A stretch of 64,000 nt of DNA from Planctomycetaceae bacterium (GTDB lineage: Bacteria > Planctomycetota > Planctomycetia > Planctomycetales > Planctomycetaceae): the NCBI GenBank assembly GCA_021732975.1, contig JAKFWC010000022.1, forward strand, positions 81,255 to 145,254, written 5' to 3'. Of the stretch, positions 25,744 through 34,665 are shown piece by piece. The translations under genes and the position numbers were made by a program. Within the stretch, counting starts at the first letter, position 1. Each line of letters opens with the position of its first letter. The notes beneath the pieces are model-generated. The model was not told the DNA's origin. It was given only the letters and a program-made list of their open reading frames with translations, and did not search any database.

Positions 25744-25757
25744 GTGATTCACATCAC
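25744..25757. promoter_or_regulatory. CRP/FNR-like palindrome upstream of the STAS-sigma pair
   Basis: GTGAT-TCAC-ATCAC is a perfect palindrome with 5-base arms, within an outer TGTGAT...ATCACG. It has the shape of CRP/FNR-family operators and sits 24 bases upstream of the STAS start, where it would overlap the promoter or leader and more likely repress than activate. Confidence 0.45.
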
Positions 25758-25937
25758 GAAGAGGAAATAGCGAGCGGCGTGCCGGAGTGCTTTCACAACG
25801 GCAGAATGACCACAACTGATTTAGCAGGTGAGAATTACGAATAGACTGGTTGCGGTCCGGACTCAACGTGGAAGAGCGATGCCCCCCACGACATTTCGTG
25901 GCCGCTCCGAAGATTCGTGGGAGGCCATCAACATCGG

Positions 25938-26013
25938 TGTGCCACGGCCGTGTCGGCCGTGCGATTTGGCAGAGCATTCTGATCCAAAGCACGGCCAACA
26001 CGGCCGTGGCACA
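25938..26013. repeat. Family B inverted-repeat element, copy 2
   Basis: Arms of 25 bases, 25938-25962 and 25989-26013, with one mismatch (core TGCCACGGCCGTGTCGGCC). It ends 21 bases from the stop of the sigma-54 activator gene (26034, minus), on its 3' side. The rest of 25721-25937 holds the palindrome at 25744 and nothing else I recognise. Confidence 0.9.
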
Positions 26014-26033
26014 TTAGGAAGAGAAGCTGGGAT

Positions 26034-27974
26034 CTACCCGCGAACGATGCCCCACTTCTTCATTCGGCTGCGGAGCGTGTTGGGATGCAAGTCCAGAATG
26101 CGGGCTGCACCGTGGGGGCCTTCGATCACCCAGTCGGTCTGCTGCAGGACACTGAGAATGTGCTGCCGTTCGATCGCTTCCAGGCTGCCGCTGTTGAAAG
26201 TTGTCCCGGTGGATTCGGTCGAGTGCTGCGCGTCCGGCAACATTTCCGCATCGATTTCCACAACCGGTCCGTCGGCGAGAATGATCGCACGTTCGAGCAC
26301 GTTTTCGAGTTCGCGGATGTTACCCGGCCAACGATACGACTGAAGCAGCACCATCGACACTTCGCCGATGCCGTCGACCGGCTTACCGATCCGTATTGAG
26401 AACTTATCGACCAGGAATCGTACCAACAGCGGAATATCTTCGGCACGGTCGCGCAGCGGTGGCAGAACCAGCGGGAAGACGTTCAACCGGTAAAACAAAT
26501 CTTCGCGAAATGTCTTCTCGGCGACGGCTTTCAATAGATCGCGATTCGTGGCGGCGATGACGCGGACATCGACCTTGATGGGAGTCTTTCCTCCCACGCG
26601 GTCGAACTCGCGTTCCTGCAGCACTCGCAGCAGTTTCGCCTGGATGTCGAGAGAAATTTCACCGATTTCATCAAGAAAGATCGTTCCCCCATCGGCCAGT
26701 TCAAACCGTCCGAGCCGCTTGGCAATCGCCCCGGTGAACGCCCCTTTTTCGTGACCGAAGAGTTCGCTTTCGACCAGGCCTTCGGGTAATGCGGCACAGT
26801 TGATCTTGATGAGCGGCTTGTCGCGGCGCTGACTCGCCGAGTGAATGGCGCGGGCGATCAACTCTTTGCCAGTGCCGGTCTCGCCGCGAATGAGCACCGA
26901 AGCATCGGTGGCCGCGACTCGCCGCACATTGGTCAATACGCTTTGAATTGCGGGACTGCGGCCGATGATTTCCTTGAAGTTGTGAGCCGAATTGATTTCG
27001 TCCTGCAAGTACTGATTCTGCGCGCGCAGCCGGGCCTGCTCCTGTTCCATCAGAACTCGTTCGGTGATGTCGACAAACATCGTCCGCGTAAACTGACCGC
27101 CGGGATCGGGTCGCGACCACCATTGAATCCACACGGGTTGCCCGTTGTCCTTGCGGCGGAGTTCGAGCACGACGCCGTTGGTGTCGACGCCGCGACCGAT
27201 GGATTCAAAGGCTGCTCTCAAGCGCCGCTGCGCATCGGGCGTCTCGGGAACCAGGTCCTTGCCATATATGTGGGGCACGTCTTCCGGGCTGACGCCCAGC
27301 GTTCTCAGGGCCGTCCGATTGGCACGAATGAAACGCGAATCCAAGCCTTCATGGACATAAGCGATCGGTGCTTCCTCAAACAGATCGCGAAAACGTTCCT
27401 CGCTCTCGGCGAGACGCTGATCCATCTTCATGCGATCCAGTTCCGCTGCCGCACGGGCCGCGAAAATCCTGAAGATCGATAGCAATCGCGGCTCCGATGG
27501 GAGCGGCCTTTCATTAAAGACGGCGAGATGCCCAAGACTCTGCCCGTTTCCGCCCAGCAGTGGAACGCCAAGATAACTCTCGATCTTTTCCTGCACCATG
27601 TACTCGTCGCGCGGAAACTTCTCCCAGACCCCTTGTGGATGATGGCAAAGGTCGCCCTTGACCACATCTTCGCAGGGCGTGCCCACGAGATCCCACTCGA
27701 CATTGGGGGCAACCTCCCCTTTGGCGACATAGGCCAAAGTCCGGGCCCGTGCGGAGCTCCCCGCAAACTCGGCGACGAATCCGTATCGAACCCCCATCAC
27801 GTTCGTGAGATGCTGGATGAGCGAGAGAAAGAAACTGGTTCCGACATGCCGCGCGGTGCCTTCCGCAATCATTCGCAAGGCGTCAATTTCGCGGACCGTC
27901 TCTCGCCCCAGTTGCTCAGCGTATTGAGAAGTGCTCTCCGTCGATGTCATCGAGCGATCAGAAGCAGCAGTCAT
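26034..27974 (-). CDS. GAF-PAS sigma-54-dependent transcriptional activator
   Basis: 646 residues: GAF (about 38-190), PAS (about 197-310), AAA+ sigma-54 interaction domain (about 335-565; GETGTGKE Walker A, GAFTGA loop, DEIGEISLDIQAKLL Walker B) and a C-terminal HTH (GAARILDLHPNTLRSRMKKWGI). It resembles FhlA/NorR architecture: a small ligand or gas sensed by GAF/PAS turns on sigma-54 promoters. There is no receiver domain, so no kinase is required. Targets are unknown; the divergent His-rich gene is one option, though I found no sigma-54 promoter there. Confidence 0.9.
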   Translation of the reverse strand: MTAASDRSMTSTESTSQYAEQLGRETVREIDALRMIAEGTARHVGTSFFLSLIQHLTNVMGVRYGFVAEFAGSSARARTLAYVAKGEVAPNVEWDLVGTPCEDVVKGDLCHHPQGVWEKFPRDEYMVQEKIESYLGVPLLGGNGQSLGHLAVFNERPLPSEPRLLSIFRIFAARAAAELDRMKMDQRLAESEERFRDLFEEAPIAYVHEGLDSRFIRANRTALRTLGVSPEDVPHIYGKDLVPETPDAQRRLRAAFESIGRGVDTNGVVLELRRKDNGQPVWIQWWSRPDPGGQFTRTMFVDITERVLMEQEQARLRAQNQYLQDEINSAHNFKEIIGRSPAIQSVLTNVRRVAATDASVLIRGETGTGKELIARAIHSASQRRDKPLIKINCAALPEGLVESELFGHEKGAFTGAIAKRLGRFELADGGTIFLDEIGEISLDIQAKLLRVLQEREFDRVGGKTPIKVDVRVIAATNRDLLKAVAEKTFREDLFYRLNVFPLVLPPLRDRAEDIPLLVRFLVDKFSIRIGKPVDGIGEVSMVLLQSYRWPGNIRELENVLERAIILADGPVVEIDAEMLPDAQHSTESTGTTFNSGSLEAIERQHILSVLQQTDWVIEGPHGAARILDLHPNTLRSRMKKWGIVRG

Positions 27975-28033
27975 GGCGAACTCCTACGAACATGCCGCCG
28001 CCATTCTGCACCACAGAACGCGCCGCTGCCAAC

Positions 28034-28057
28034 GGCATTGCAATTCTTGCAAATGCC
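28034..28057. promoter_or_regulatory. Palindromic operator candidate upstream of the GAF-PAS activator
   Basis: GGCATTGCAA (28034-28043) and TTGCAAATGCC (28047-28057) are inverted copies around TTC, with one extra base in the second arm. It lies 60 bases upstream of the activator start and could be its own operator. It does not fit a -24/-12 promoter in either direction. Confidence 0.45.
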
Positions 28058-28169
28058 AACAAACCGGTGCAAAGTCGTCGCCCGACCGAACTTCAAGCAT
28101 CGAGACCCCGCAACTTGCCAGCAAACAGATAGAGACCGATGACCAGATTTGACGGACAAATGTGCGGCA

Positions 28170-28194
28170 AAGTGAGGGAAACGTCCCCTCACTT
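28170..28194. other. Hairpin in the leader of the His-rich protein gene
   Basis: AAGTGAGGG (28170-28178) and CCCTCACTT (28186-28194) form a 9-base stem with a 7-base loop, about 100 bases before the start at 28293. It could be a leader structure or an operator. The rest of 27975-28292 shows no gene. Confidence 0.5.
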
Positions 28195-28292
28195 CTCGCA
28201 ATTCGCGAAGATGGTACGACATCTGCGACTCTTCAAGATGCTGTGGACGAGGATGTTCCCGGAACACAGACAAGAATGCAGGGATGGGTTCA

Positions 28293-28613
28293 ATGATTCG
28301 CGGAGTGAAGTTGGCAGCGGCGGTCGGCATGATTGTAGCGACGAATGGCATCGCGCAGGCTGGCCACGGCCATCATGGGCACGGGCATGGTCATGGTTAT
28401 CATCGGCACGGACACGGCCACCACCATGGTCATTACGGGCCGCGGTTTGGCTTGGTGATCGCTCCGCCACCCGTCGTGGCCTTTCCGGCTATGTATCCTC
28501 ATCCGGCATATGGATATCCGGCTTACGTGCCAGCACCCGTGTACGTGCCCCCGCCCGCACCGATCGGGCTGGGCTTCCAGACCCGCAATTTCTCGTTGTT
28601 TCTTGGCCAGTAA
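28293..28613 (+). CDS. Secreted His/Gly-rich and Pro/Tyr-rich small protein
   Basis: 106 residues. A signal peptide (ending NGIAQA) is followed by a dense His-Gly tract (about residues 25-49, motif HGHGHG) and a Pro/Tyr/Val-rich tail (YPHPAYGYPAYVPAPVY). Histidine tracts bind Ni, Zn or Cu; export points to an envelope metal buffer, which is inference. AGGGA at 28280-28284 favours ATG 28293 over ATG 28284. No homologous fold can be assigned. Confidence 0.7.
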   Translation: MIRGVKLAAAVGMIVATNGIAQAGHGHHGHGHGHGYHRHGHGHHHGHYGPRFGLVIAPPPVVAFPAMYPHPAYGYPAYVPAPVYVPPPAPIGLGFQTRNFSLFLGQ

Positions 28614-28628
28614 GAGTGGCCGACACTC

Positions 28629-30056
28629 TCAAGCGATGATTTCGTGGACGATATCGCCGTAGATGTCGGTGAGGCGGAAGTTGCGGCCGCCGTAATTGAA
28701 GGTGAGCCGTTCGTGGTCGAGACCGAGAAGGTGCAACACGGTGGCGTGCCAGTCATGGATGTGGACGGGCTTGTGGATCGCTTCATAGCCGAACTCATCG
28801 GTTTCGCCGTAGGCTATGCCGCTCTTCACCCCACCGCCAGCCATCCAGAACGTGAAGCCTTTGTTGTTGTGATCGCGGCCGGTGATGCTTTGCCCGTAGG
28901 GGGTCCGTCCGAATTCGCCACCCCAGACGACGAGCGTGTCGCGCAGCAAGCCGCGCTGTGCGAGATCGGTGAGCAAAGCCGCCATGGGACGATCGGTCGC
29001 CACGCAGCTTTTCGTCAATTCTTCCTGAAGGCGGAAGTGGTGATCCCATCCGACGGGAGCCGTCACTTCGATGAAGCGCACGCCGGCTTCGGCGAGTCGG
29101 CGTGCAAGAATGCACTGTCGGCCGAAGCGATCGGTGGGAAGTCCCGACCCGACGCCGTACATCTTGAGGATCGATTCGGGTTCGGTGCGCATGTCGAGCA
29201 CATCGGGGACTTCTTCCTGCATGCGAAAGGCCAGCTCGAAGGACTCAATCGCGCCTTCGATCTCGGGATGATACACGTCGGCTTGGAGTTTGTGCCGATT
29301 GAGATTCCGCACCAGATCGAGTTGGGCTCGCTGCATGGCGAGTGGCAAATCACCGCGGTCGAGGTTCTTCAGCGGCGGTCCCGGCTCTTCGGTTTTGCCC
29401 AAAAGCGCAGCATAGAAACCGGGAATCTGGTTGCCGCCGATCTTCGTTCCCTGACACATCGCCGGGAGAAAGCCGCTGCCGTAATTCCGAGCGCCGCCGT
29501 TATCGGAAGGCGGATTGAGCGTAATGAACCCCGGCAATCGCGAGTTTTCACTTCCTAATCCGTAGAGCGTCCAGGCACCGACGGACGGCCGAGTGAACTG
29601 AAAACTGCCGGTGTGCAACTGCATGAAGGCCTGCGAGTGATTCGGCAGATCGGTATGCATGCTGCGAATCACGCAGAGGTCATCCGCATGCTTGGCGAGT
29701 TCGGGGAGCACTTCCGAAAACCATAGGCCGGACTCACCGTGCTGTGCGAATTGAAACGGCGATCCCAGCAATTCGGCACCGCCGCGGTCACGTCCCACTG
29801 GCGACGACTTTCCCGAACGACTGTTGAGCGCCGGCTTGTAGTCGAGCAGATCGACATGCGACGGTCCGCCGTTCATGCAGAGGAAGATCACTCGCTTGGC
29901 GCGTGGAGCAAAGTGCGGTGCCTTGTTATCCAATGCCGCACTCGCGACGGCCTCTTTCGCGGCGGCTTCCTGTGCCAGACCGGCGAACGCCAGATATCCG
30001 AATCCGGACGACAGTGCTTGGAGCGCACGGCGTCGCGAGAAGGGAAGCTGAAACAT
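28629..30056 (-). CDS. DUF1501 family protein (Tat-exported), copy 1
   Basis: 475 residues. It opens with a twin-arginine-type leader (SRRRALQALSSGFGYLAFAGLA) and then the alkaline phosphatase/sulfatase-like fold of DUF1501: RVIFLCMNGGPSHVDLLDYKP, MGGGVKSG-type turns, GEFGRTPYGQ, DHNNKGFTFWMAGGG and terminal GRNFRLTDIYG. The family is very abundant in planctomycetes and nearly always follows a DUF1549/DUF1553 cytochrome, as here (64-base gap). Function is unproven. ATG 30056 has AGGA on its 5' side. Confidence 0.88.
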   Translation of the reverse strand: MFQLPFSRRRALQALSSGFGYLAFAGLAQEAAAKEAVASAALDNKAPHFAPRAKRVIFLCMNGGPSHVDLLDYKPALNSRSGKSSPVGRDRGGAELLGSPFQFAQHGESGLWFSEVLPELAKHADDLCVIRSMHTDLPNHSQAFMQLHTGSFQFTRPSVGAWTLYGLGSENSRLPGFITLNPPSDNGGARNYGSGFLPAMCQGTKIGGNQIPGFYAALLGKTEEPGPPLKNLDRGDLPLAMQRAQLDLVRNLNRHKLQADVYHPEIEGAIESFELAFRMQEEVPDVLDMRTEPESILKMYGVGSGLPTDRFGRQCILARRLAEAGVRFIEVTAPVGWDHHFRLQEELTKSCVATDRPMAALLTDLAQRGLLRDTLVVWGGEFGRTPYGQSITGRDHNNKGFTFWMAGGGVKSGIAYGETDEFGYEAIHKPVHIHDWHATVLHLLGLDHERLTFNYGGRNFRLTDIYGDIVHEIIA

Positions 30057-30120
30057 GCGATGTTTCCTGAACGAAGACAAGGCGAACTGCGAGAGCGCGA
30101 GCGTCGATCCGGTCGTGGTT

Positions 30121-32568
30121 TCAATCGATGTTGCGGAATTCGGCGGTCAGAAACAGTACCTGGCAATAACTCTGCAGTAATTGCCGACTCCGCTGTTCGT
30201 CGTCTCCCGAAAGCAAGGACTTCTTCTGAAAGAACTCGGCCACATCGCGCCGTTCGTTTTCATCGGGAACACGGCCCAGACACAACAAATAACCGCGACG
30301 GATGCGCTGCTCGTCATCGTCCGCTTCACGCAGCAACCGATCGGCCAGAGCCGCAGCCCGCGCCTGCACAAAGGAACTATTCATCAAGTACAACGCCTGC
30401 ACGGGGACGTTGGTCGTTTCACGATCTCCCGTGACCAGGCTCGGTTCCGCGAAATCGAACAGGTCCAGCACATCGGGCAGGCGATCGCGAATCACGGGCA
30501 GGTAAATGGATCGATGTCGCGAGCCATCGAGATCCGTCGGTAGCCGCGTATCCAGGCCGATCAACGAAATCGGCCGGTCGCCAATCGTTTTGGCAATCAA
30601 GGATCCTGCTGGGCGTGTCGAGTCGAGCTCCCCGGAGGCGCTGAGCATGGCATCGCGGATGGCCTCCGCTTCGAGCCGCCGTTTGGAAGCCCGCCACAGC
30701 CAACGATTTTCCGGATCGGTGCGGAATGCGTCTTCACGATAGGTGGAGGCCTGTCGATACGCACGGGAGAGAACGACCTCACGGACGAGTTTCTTCACCG
30801 ACCAGCCATTCGCCACGAACTTCACCGCCAGATCATCGAGCAATTCGGGATGGCTGGGACGTTCGCCGCTGAAACCGAAGTTGTCCATCGTGCGTACGAG
30901 TCCCGCACCGAACAGATGTCGCCAGACGCGATTGGTGATCACTCGCGCCGTCAACGGTTGATCGGAATGCGTGAGCCATTGAGCGAATTCCAACCGGCCG
31001 CTGTGATTCGCGGGGATGGTGATCAAATCCGCTAGTTCGATGACCCGTGGAAACCCGCGCGGGACAGTTTTCCCGAGTCGCCCCACTTCACCCCGTTCCA
31101 GCAACGGCGCGTCCGTCAGTTTCTCAGCTTCGAGGACGCCCATCGCCAGAGGGAGAGCGCGGCCGTTTTCATCGACGCGTTCTAATTCCCCCTCAATGCC
31201 GCCGGACCGCCAAAATACGCGGAGGGCATCGGTGAGAGTGACGATCTTCTCAGCTTTCAGGTCGACGAGTTGCTTCTTGAGCATCTCGACATGAGCCGGC
31301 GTGACCGAGGCATGCAAGATCGGTTCGCCCGCACCGCGGGGCAAGACTAACGGGTCGCCGCCGATGCGGTTGGTCGGTGACACAAACGTGCCGAAGAACG
31401 TTTTGGTGCTCGCAAAGACTCCCGCCAGCGCGTAGTAATCGTCCATGAAGAACGGATCGAACTTGTGATTGTGACAACGGGCACAGGCCACTGAATTGCC
31501 GAGCACCGCGCGGGTCACGGCGTCGATCTGCTCATCAATCACATCAACCGCAAACTGCTTCGGATTGCCTTCGTCGAGGTTCTTCGGTCCCACGGCGAGG
31601 AAGCCGGTTGCGATCAAGAGCCGCGCCCGCTCCTTGTCGCTGTCGTAGGGGAGCAAATCCCCGGCAATCTGCTCGACGAGAAACCGATCGAAGGGAATAT
31701 CCGCATTGACGGCATCAATCACATAATCGCGGTACCGGAACGCATACGGGAAAGAGACATTCGCTTCCTTGCCGCTCGATTCGGCGAACCGCGCGACATC
31801 GAGCCAATGTCGGCCCCAGCGCTCACCAAATTGCGGGGACGCGAGTAGTTTGTCGACCGCCACCGCGAGCGCAAGATCAATGCCGTCCTGCTGCACCGCG
31901 TGAAGGAATTGCTCCAGACTTTCCGGCGTCGGAGGCAGTCCCACCAGATCGAACTGCAACCGCCTGAACAGTGTAGCGGGTTTTACATCGAGAGACGGCG
32001 TCAACCCAATCTCATCCAGTTTGACAAGAATGAAATGGTCGAGATCGCGTTTCGCCCAGGCCGCGTTCGATATCTTCGGCGGGATCTGTGCGATCGGTTT
32101 CTGAAACGACCAGAACTCTCGCCCCGCTTCGATGCTCACCGGCGGGAGCACGCTGCTGGCGGCTTTGTCGCGAGGATCGACGGCTCCTTTCGTGATCCAG
32201 GATCGAAAATCGTTGATCACGGCCTCCGACAGACGTTCCTTCTTCGGCGGCATCTTCAGATCGGAATCGGTGTGGGCAATGGCGGTGAGCAGAAGACTGG
32301 CAGCAGGATCGCCGGGAACCACCGCGGGGCCACGATCGCCCCCTTTGCGAATCAGCGGACGAGAATCGAGCTGCAATCCGCCTTCGGATTTCCCCATCGC
32401 CGCGGAATGGCATCGATAACACTGCTCGACCAAAACGGGGCGGATATTAGTCTCAAAGAACTCACGTGCCGCGGCATCGCCGACTGCCTCGGGTTCAGCA
32501 GCCGAAACGCTGACCCCCAGCATCAGCCAGCCAAGCAAACACCCACAGCAGATCACGGACGGCGTCAT
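30121..32568 (-). CDS. Planctomycete cytochrome with PSCyt1, DUF1549 and DUF1553, copy 1
   Basis: 815 residues. A signal peptide precedes a PSCyt1 haem domain with CYRCH (about residues 50-54), then DUF1549 (WRRLQF-like FRRLQFDLVGLPPTPESLEQFL, GERWGRHWLDVARFAESSG) and DUF1553 (WLTHSDQPLTARVITNRVWRHLFG, NFGFSGERPSHPELLDDLA, YRQAST). It is the upstream partner of the DUF1501 gene. These pairs are thought to take part in extracellular polysaccharide or sulphated glycan use, but the reaction is unknown. Length is typical. Confidence 0.9.
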   Translation of the reverse strand: MTPSVICCGCLLGWLMLGVSVSAAEPEAVGDAAAREFFETNIRPVLVEQCYRCHSAAMGKSEGGLQLDSRPLIRKGGDRGPAVVPGDPAASLLLTAIAHTDSDLKMPPKKERLSEAVINDFRSWITKGAVDPRDKAASSVLPPVSIEAGREFWSFQKPIAQIPPKISNAAWAKRDLDHFILVKLDEIGLTPSLDVKPATLFRRLQFDLVGLPPTPESLEQFLHAVQQDGIDLALAVAVDKLLASPQFGERWGRHWLDVARFAESSGKEANVSFPYAFRYRDYVIDAVNADIPFDRFLVEQIAGDLLPYDSDKERARLLIATGFLAVGPKNLDEGNPKQFAVDVIDEQIDAVTRAVLGNSVACARCHNHKFDPFFMDDYYALAGVFASTKTFFGTFVSPTNRIGGDPLVLPRGAGEPILHASVTPAHVEMLKKQLVDLKAEKIVTLTDALRVFWRSGGIEGELERVDENGRALPLAMGVLEAEKLTDAPLLERGEVGRLGKTVPRGFPRVIELADLITIPANHSGRLEFAQWLTHSDQPLTARVITNRVWRHLFGAGLVRTMDNFGFSGERPSHPELLDDLAVKFVANGWSVKKLVREVVLSRAYRQASTYREDAFRTDPENRWLWRASKRRLEAEAIRDAMLSASGELDSTRPAGSLIAKTIGDRPISLIGLDTRLPTDLDGSRHRSIYLPVIRDRLPDVLDLFDFAEPSLVTGDRETTNVPVQALYLMNSSFVQARAAALADRLLREADDDEQRIRRGYLLCLGRVPDENERRDVAEFFQKKSLLSGDDEQRSRQLLQSYCQVLFLTAEFRNID

Positions 32569-32969
32569 ATCGATTTCCCAAGAGCGCCATGGGTGAATTC
32601 GTTGACATCAGCGCGTTCCCGTATTTTAACAAAGAATCAGGGGCACGACGAGATGATTCGGCTGCCGACACGGTGTCGTCGCCAATTCGTCTTCTCGTCT
32701 GTTGTCGTGTTGCCGGGCTCTGCCACGGTCCTTTCTTTGTTGAACGCCGTCCGTTGCCGAAGCACCATGAGCAGCGACTGCAATTCCGGCCAGCGAGGCA
32801 AAGCCTGTTGGTCTGCCATTGTGGCTTCCAGTACTTCGTATTGTCGCCGTTCGTCCCGACCATGCGAGCGGGTTTTCGTGACCAGCGGCGTGAGTCCGTT
32901 CCCCTGGAAACCCGCTTCTACACAGGCTTCAAAGCGATCTTGCAGAGGTTGATGCAGCCAACCCCTGGA
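32569..32969. other. Intergenic, nothing recognised
   Basis: About 400 bases between the cytochrome start and a decayed frame. Open frames here have no protein-like composition. No strong repeat or terminator was seen. Confidence 0.4.
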
Positions 32970-33167
32970 TTAAGGGTTTGGCGTTGCAGGAATCGGTGAC
33001 TTCCCCTCTTCGATCGCGTCCGCTTTGCGTTCACCAGCATCCTCGATCGCATCGGCCTTCCGTTCGCCGGCATCTTTCAGATCCTTCGTTTCTTCTTTAA
33101 TGGTTTCCGCTTCGTATTTCTTTTCGCTGCAGACACCATGCTGAACGAAGGCACCCTCAGGCTTTCC
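32970..33167 (-). pseudogene. Remnant of a small Lys/Glu-rich protein with an internal repeat
   Basis: On the minus strand 65 codons stay open up to TAA at 32970, but there is no ATG, GTG or TTG in frame and a TGA bounds the 5' side (33168-33170). The peptide is strongly protein-like: CSEKKYEAETIKEETKDLK, then DAGERKADAIE twice in tandem, and a Pro-rich end. Such Lys/Ala/Asp helical repeats occur in small envelope lipoproteins, and the Cys could be a former lipobox. It looks like the 3' end of a gene that lost its start. 33171-33433 holds no further gene. Confidence 0.45.
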
Positions 33168-33433
33168 TCATGAAACTGCGGCACACGACGGTTAATCGAG
33201 TGATGCGCGATCACACCGGTCGCTCAACAAGCACACCGAGTCGACAATTACACCAGCCGACTGAGAATGCCGGGCGTCTTACTTGCGGAGATCATGACGA
33301 TCTCTTTTCCACGATTTTTCAACCCTGAGCGATTGCGGTACGAGGGTTGCGGAGTTTTCCCTGTATGACAGAGTCGGATCGTGATTCTTGTGATCCCTCT
33401 CCAATTGTCGGTATGCAACAAAAGGAGATCGTC

Positions 33434-34015
33434 ATGATCGGTCAAGAACAAATAGTGATTGCTGTCTTCAGCAATGCAGGACAGGCCCAGGATGCTGTGA
33501 CGCAATTGCGCGATGCGGGCTTTGTGGACTCCCAGATCGGGATCATTAGCCAGGATCTCGCTGTCGAGCATGAAGGCACTTTTGCCAGCGAAGGGGCGAC
33601 GACCGGAGTCGCCGTCGGGGCTAGTGCCGGGATTCTCTGGGGCATGGGCATTGTTGCGGGCGTGCTGCCGGCGATTGGCCCGGCGATTGCCGGTGGCACG
33701 TTGGCCGCGTTGTTATCGAGTGCTGCCGTCGGTGCCGCCACAGCGGGGATCGCGGGGGCGCTGCTCGGCATGGGAATCGCACGCGAAGAAGCCGAAGAGT
33801 ACGAAGACGAAGTGGGGCTGGGTCGAACGCTGATCGTCGTCCATCCGGAGACGCGGGACGAACTCGCCGTTTCCATCCTGTTGGAGAACGGAGCGGATCG
33901 GGCAGAACGGCATGGCTACAGCGAGGGATCGACCGTCGAAGTCCCCATCCATCGTCGCGAATTGGTGAATCAACATTCAACATCACACGATGACCTTTCC
34001 CAGGGCGCGGAATAG
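33434..34015 (+). CDS. General stress protein 17M-like membrane-interacting protein
   Basis: 193 residues. The N-terminus (IVIAVFSNAGQAQDAVTQLRDAGF) matches the fold shared by YflT/general stress protein 17M-type proteins. A Gly/Ala-rich hydrophobic centre follows (about 63-118, GVAVGASAGILWGMGIVAG), then a ferredoxin-like repeat (RTLIVVHPETRDELAVSILLENGAD). An AAAGGAGAT ribosome site at 33421-33429 fixes ATG 33434. The role is probably envelope stress; it is followed 81 bases later by a DUF2383 gene. Confidence 0.8.
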   Translation: MIGQEQIVIAVFSNAGQAQDAVTQLRDAGFVDSQIGIISQDLAVEHEGTFASEGATTGVAVGASAGILWGMGIVAGVLPAIGPAIAGGTLAALLSSAAVGAATAGIAGALLGMGIAREEAEEYEDEVGLGRTLIVVHPETRDELAVSILLENGADRAERHGYSEGSTVEVPIHRRELVNQHSTSHDDLSQGAE

Positions 34016-34096
34016 CCATGCGGATTGTTCGTCCGCGACTTGAACCTTCAGACGGGCCATCTTCATACCAATCCATCAACTCGGGAGAAGCTGATC

Positions 34097-34573
34097 ATGG
34101 CCGTAAGAATGCAGTCGCTCTTAAGCGAAGAAACCATTGAAACCGTCCAGGATCTCATCCAGCTCAATATCGATAGTCGGGATGGCTATCGTCTGGCGGC
34201 GGAAAAGCTGGAAGATTTGACGGTGGCCTCGGCATTCGACTTCGTGGCTCACCAACGGGAGCTGCACGCGGACGAACTGGCCTTGTTCGTGGCACGCACC
34301 GACGAGCGTCCGCGCCGTGAGGGTTCATATCTCGCCACGGTACAACGGACGTGGAATGAAATCCGCAAGATGCTTTCAGGCGATGATTGTCTCGCCATGC
34401 TGGAAGAAGCGGAACGCGGAGAAGACGCCGTCAAATCGGCCTATGAGGACGCTTTGCGAACCACGACGGCCGGAATTGAACTGCACGACGTACTGCAGAA
34501 ACAGTTCACAGATGTAAAGGCCTCTCACGACCGGATTCGCGACCTCCGCGATCAATACCGCTGCCATCGCTGA
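34097..34573 (+). CDS. PA2169/DUF2383-type four-helix-bundle protein
   Basis: 158 residues, all helical (ETVQDLIQLNIDSRDGYRLAAEKL, VAHQRELHADELALFV, WNEIRKMLSGDDCLAMLEEAERGEDAVKSAYEDAL). This ferritin-like family carries His/Glu residues that may hold metal and often occurs beside stress-response genes. GGGAGAA precedes ATG 34097. With the gene upstream it forms a small stress operon. Confidence 0.82.
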   Translation: MAVRMQSLLSEETIETVQDLIQLNIDSRDGYRLAAEKLEDLTVASAFDFVAHQRELHADELALFVARTDERPRREGSYLATVQRTWNEIRKMLSGDDCLAMLEEAERGEDAVKSAYEDALRTTTAGIELHDVLQKQFTDVKASHDRIRDLRDQYRCHR

Positions 34574-34612
34574 ATCCAACACAATCCTGAGAGACCACAA
34601 AGAGTTGGGCAA

Positions 34613-34641
34613 GGTCAGGCAAGTGTCCGTGTTGCCTGACC
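34613..34641. terminator. Bidirectional hairpin between convergent genes
   Basis: Ten-base arms GGTCAGGCAA (34613-34622) and TTGCCTGACC (34632-34641). It sits between the DUF2383 stop (34573, plus) and the giant gene stop (34666, minus). There is no clear U-tract. Confidence 0.65.
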
Positions 34642-34665
34642 ACCCATTCGGATGTTCGCAGGCAA

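Noticed and set aside
28034..28057. Palindrome read as a sigma-54 promoter for the GAF-PAS gene
   Set aside because: GC is not at 12 bases from GG in either orientation; kept only as an operator candidate.
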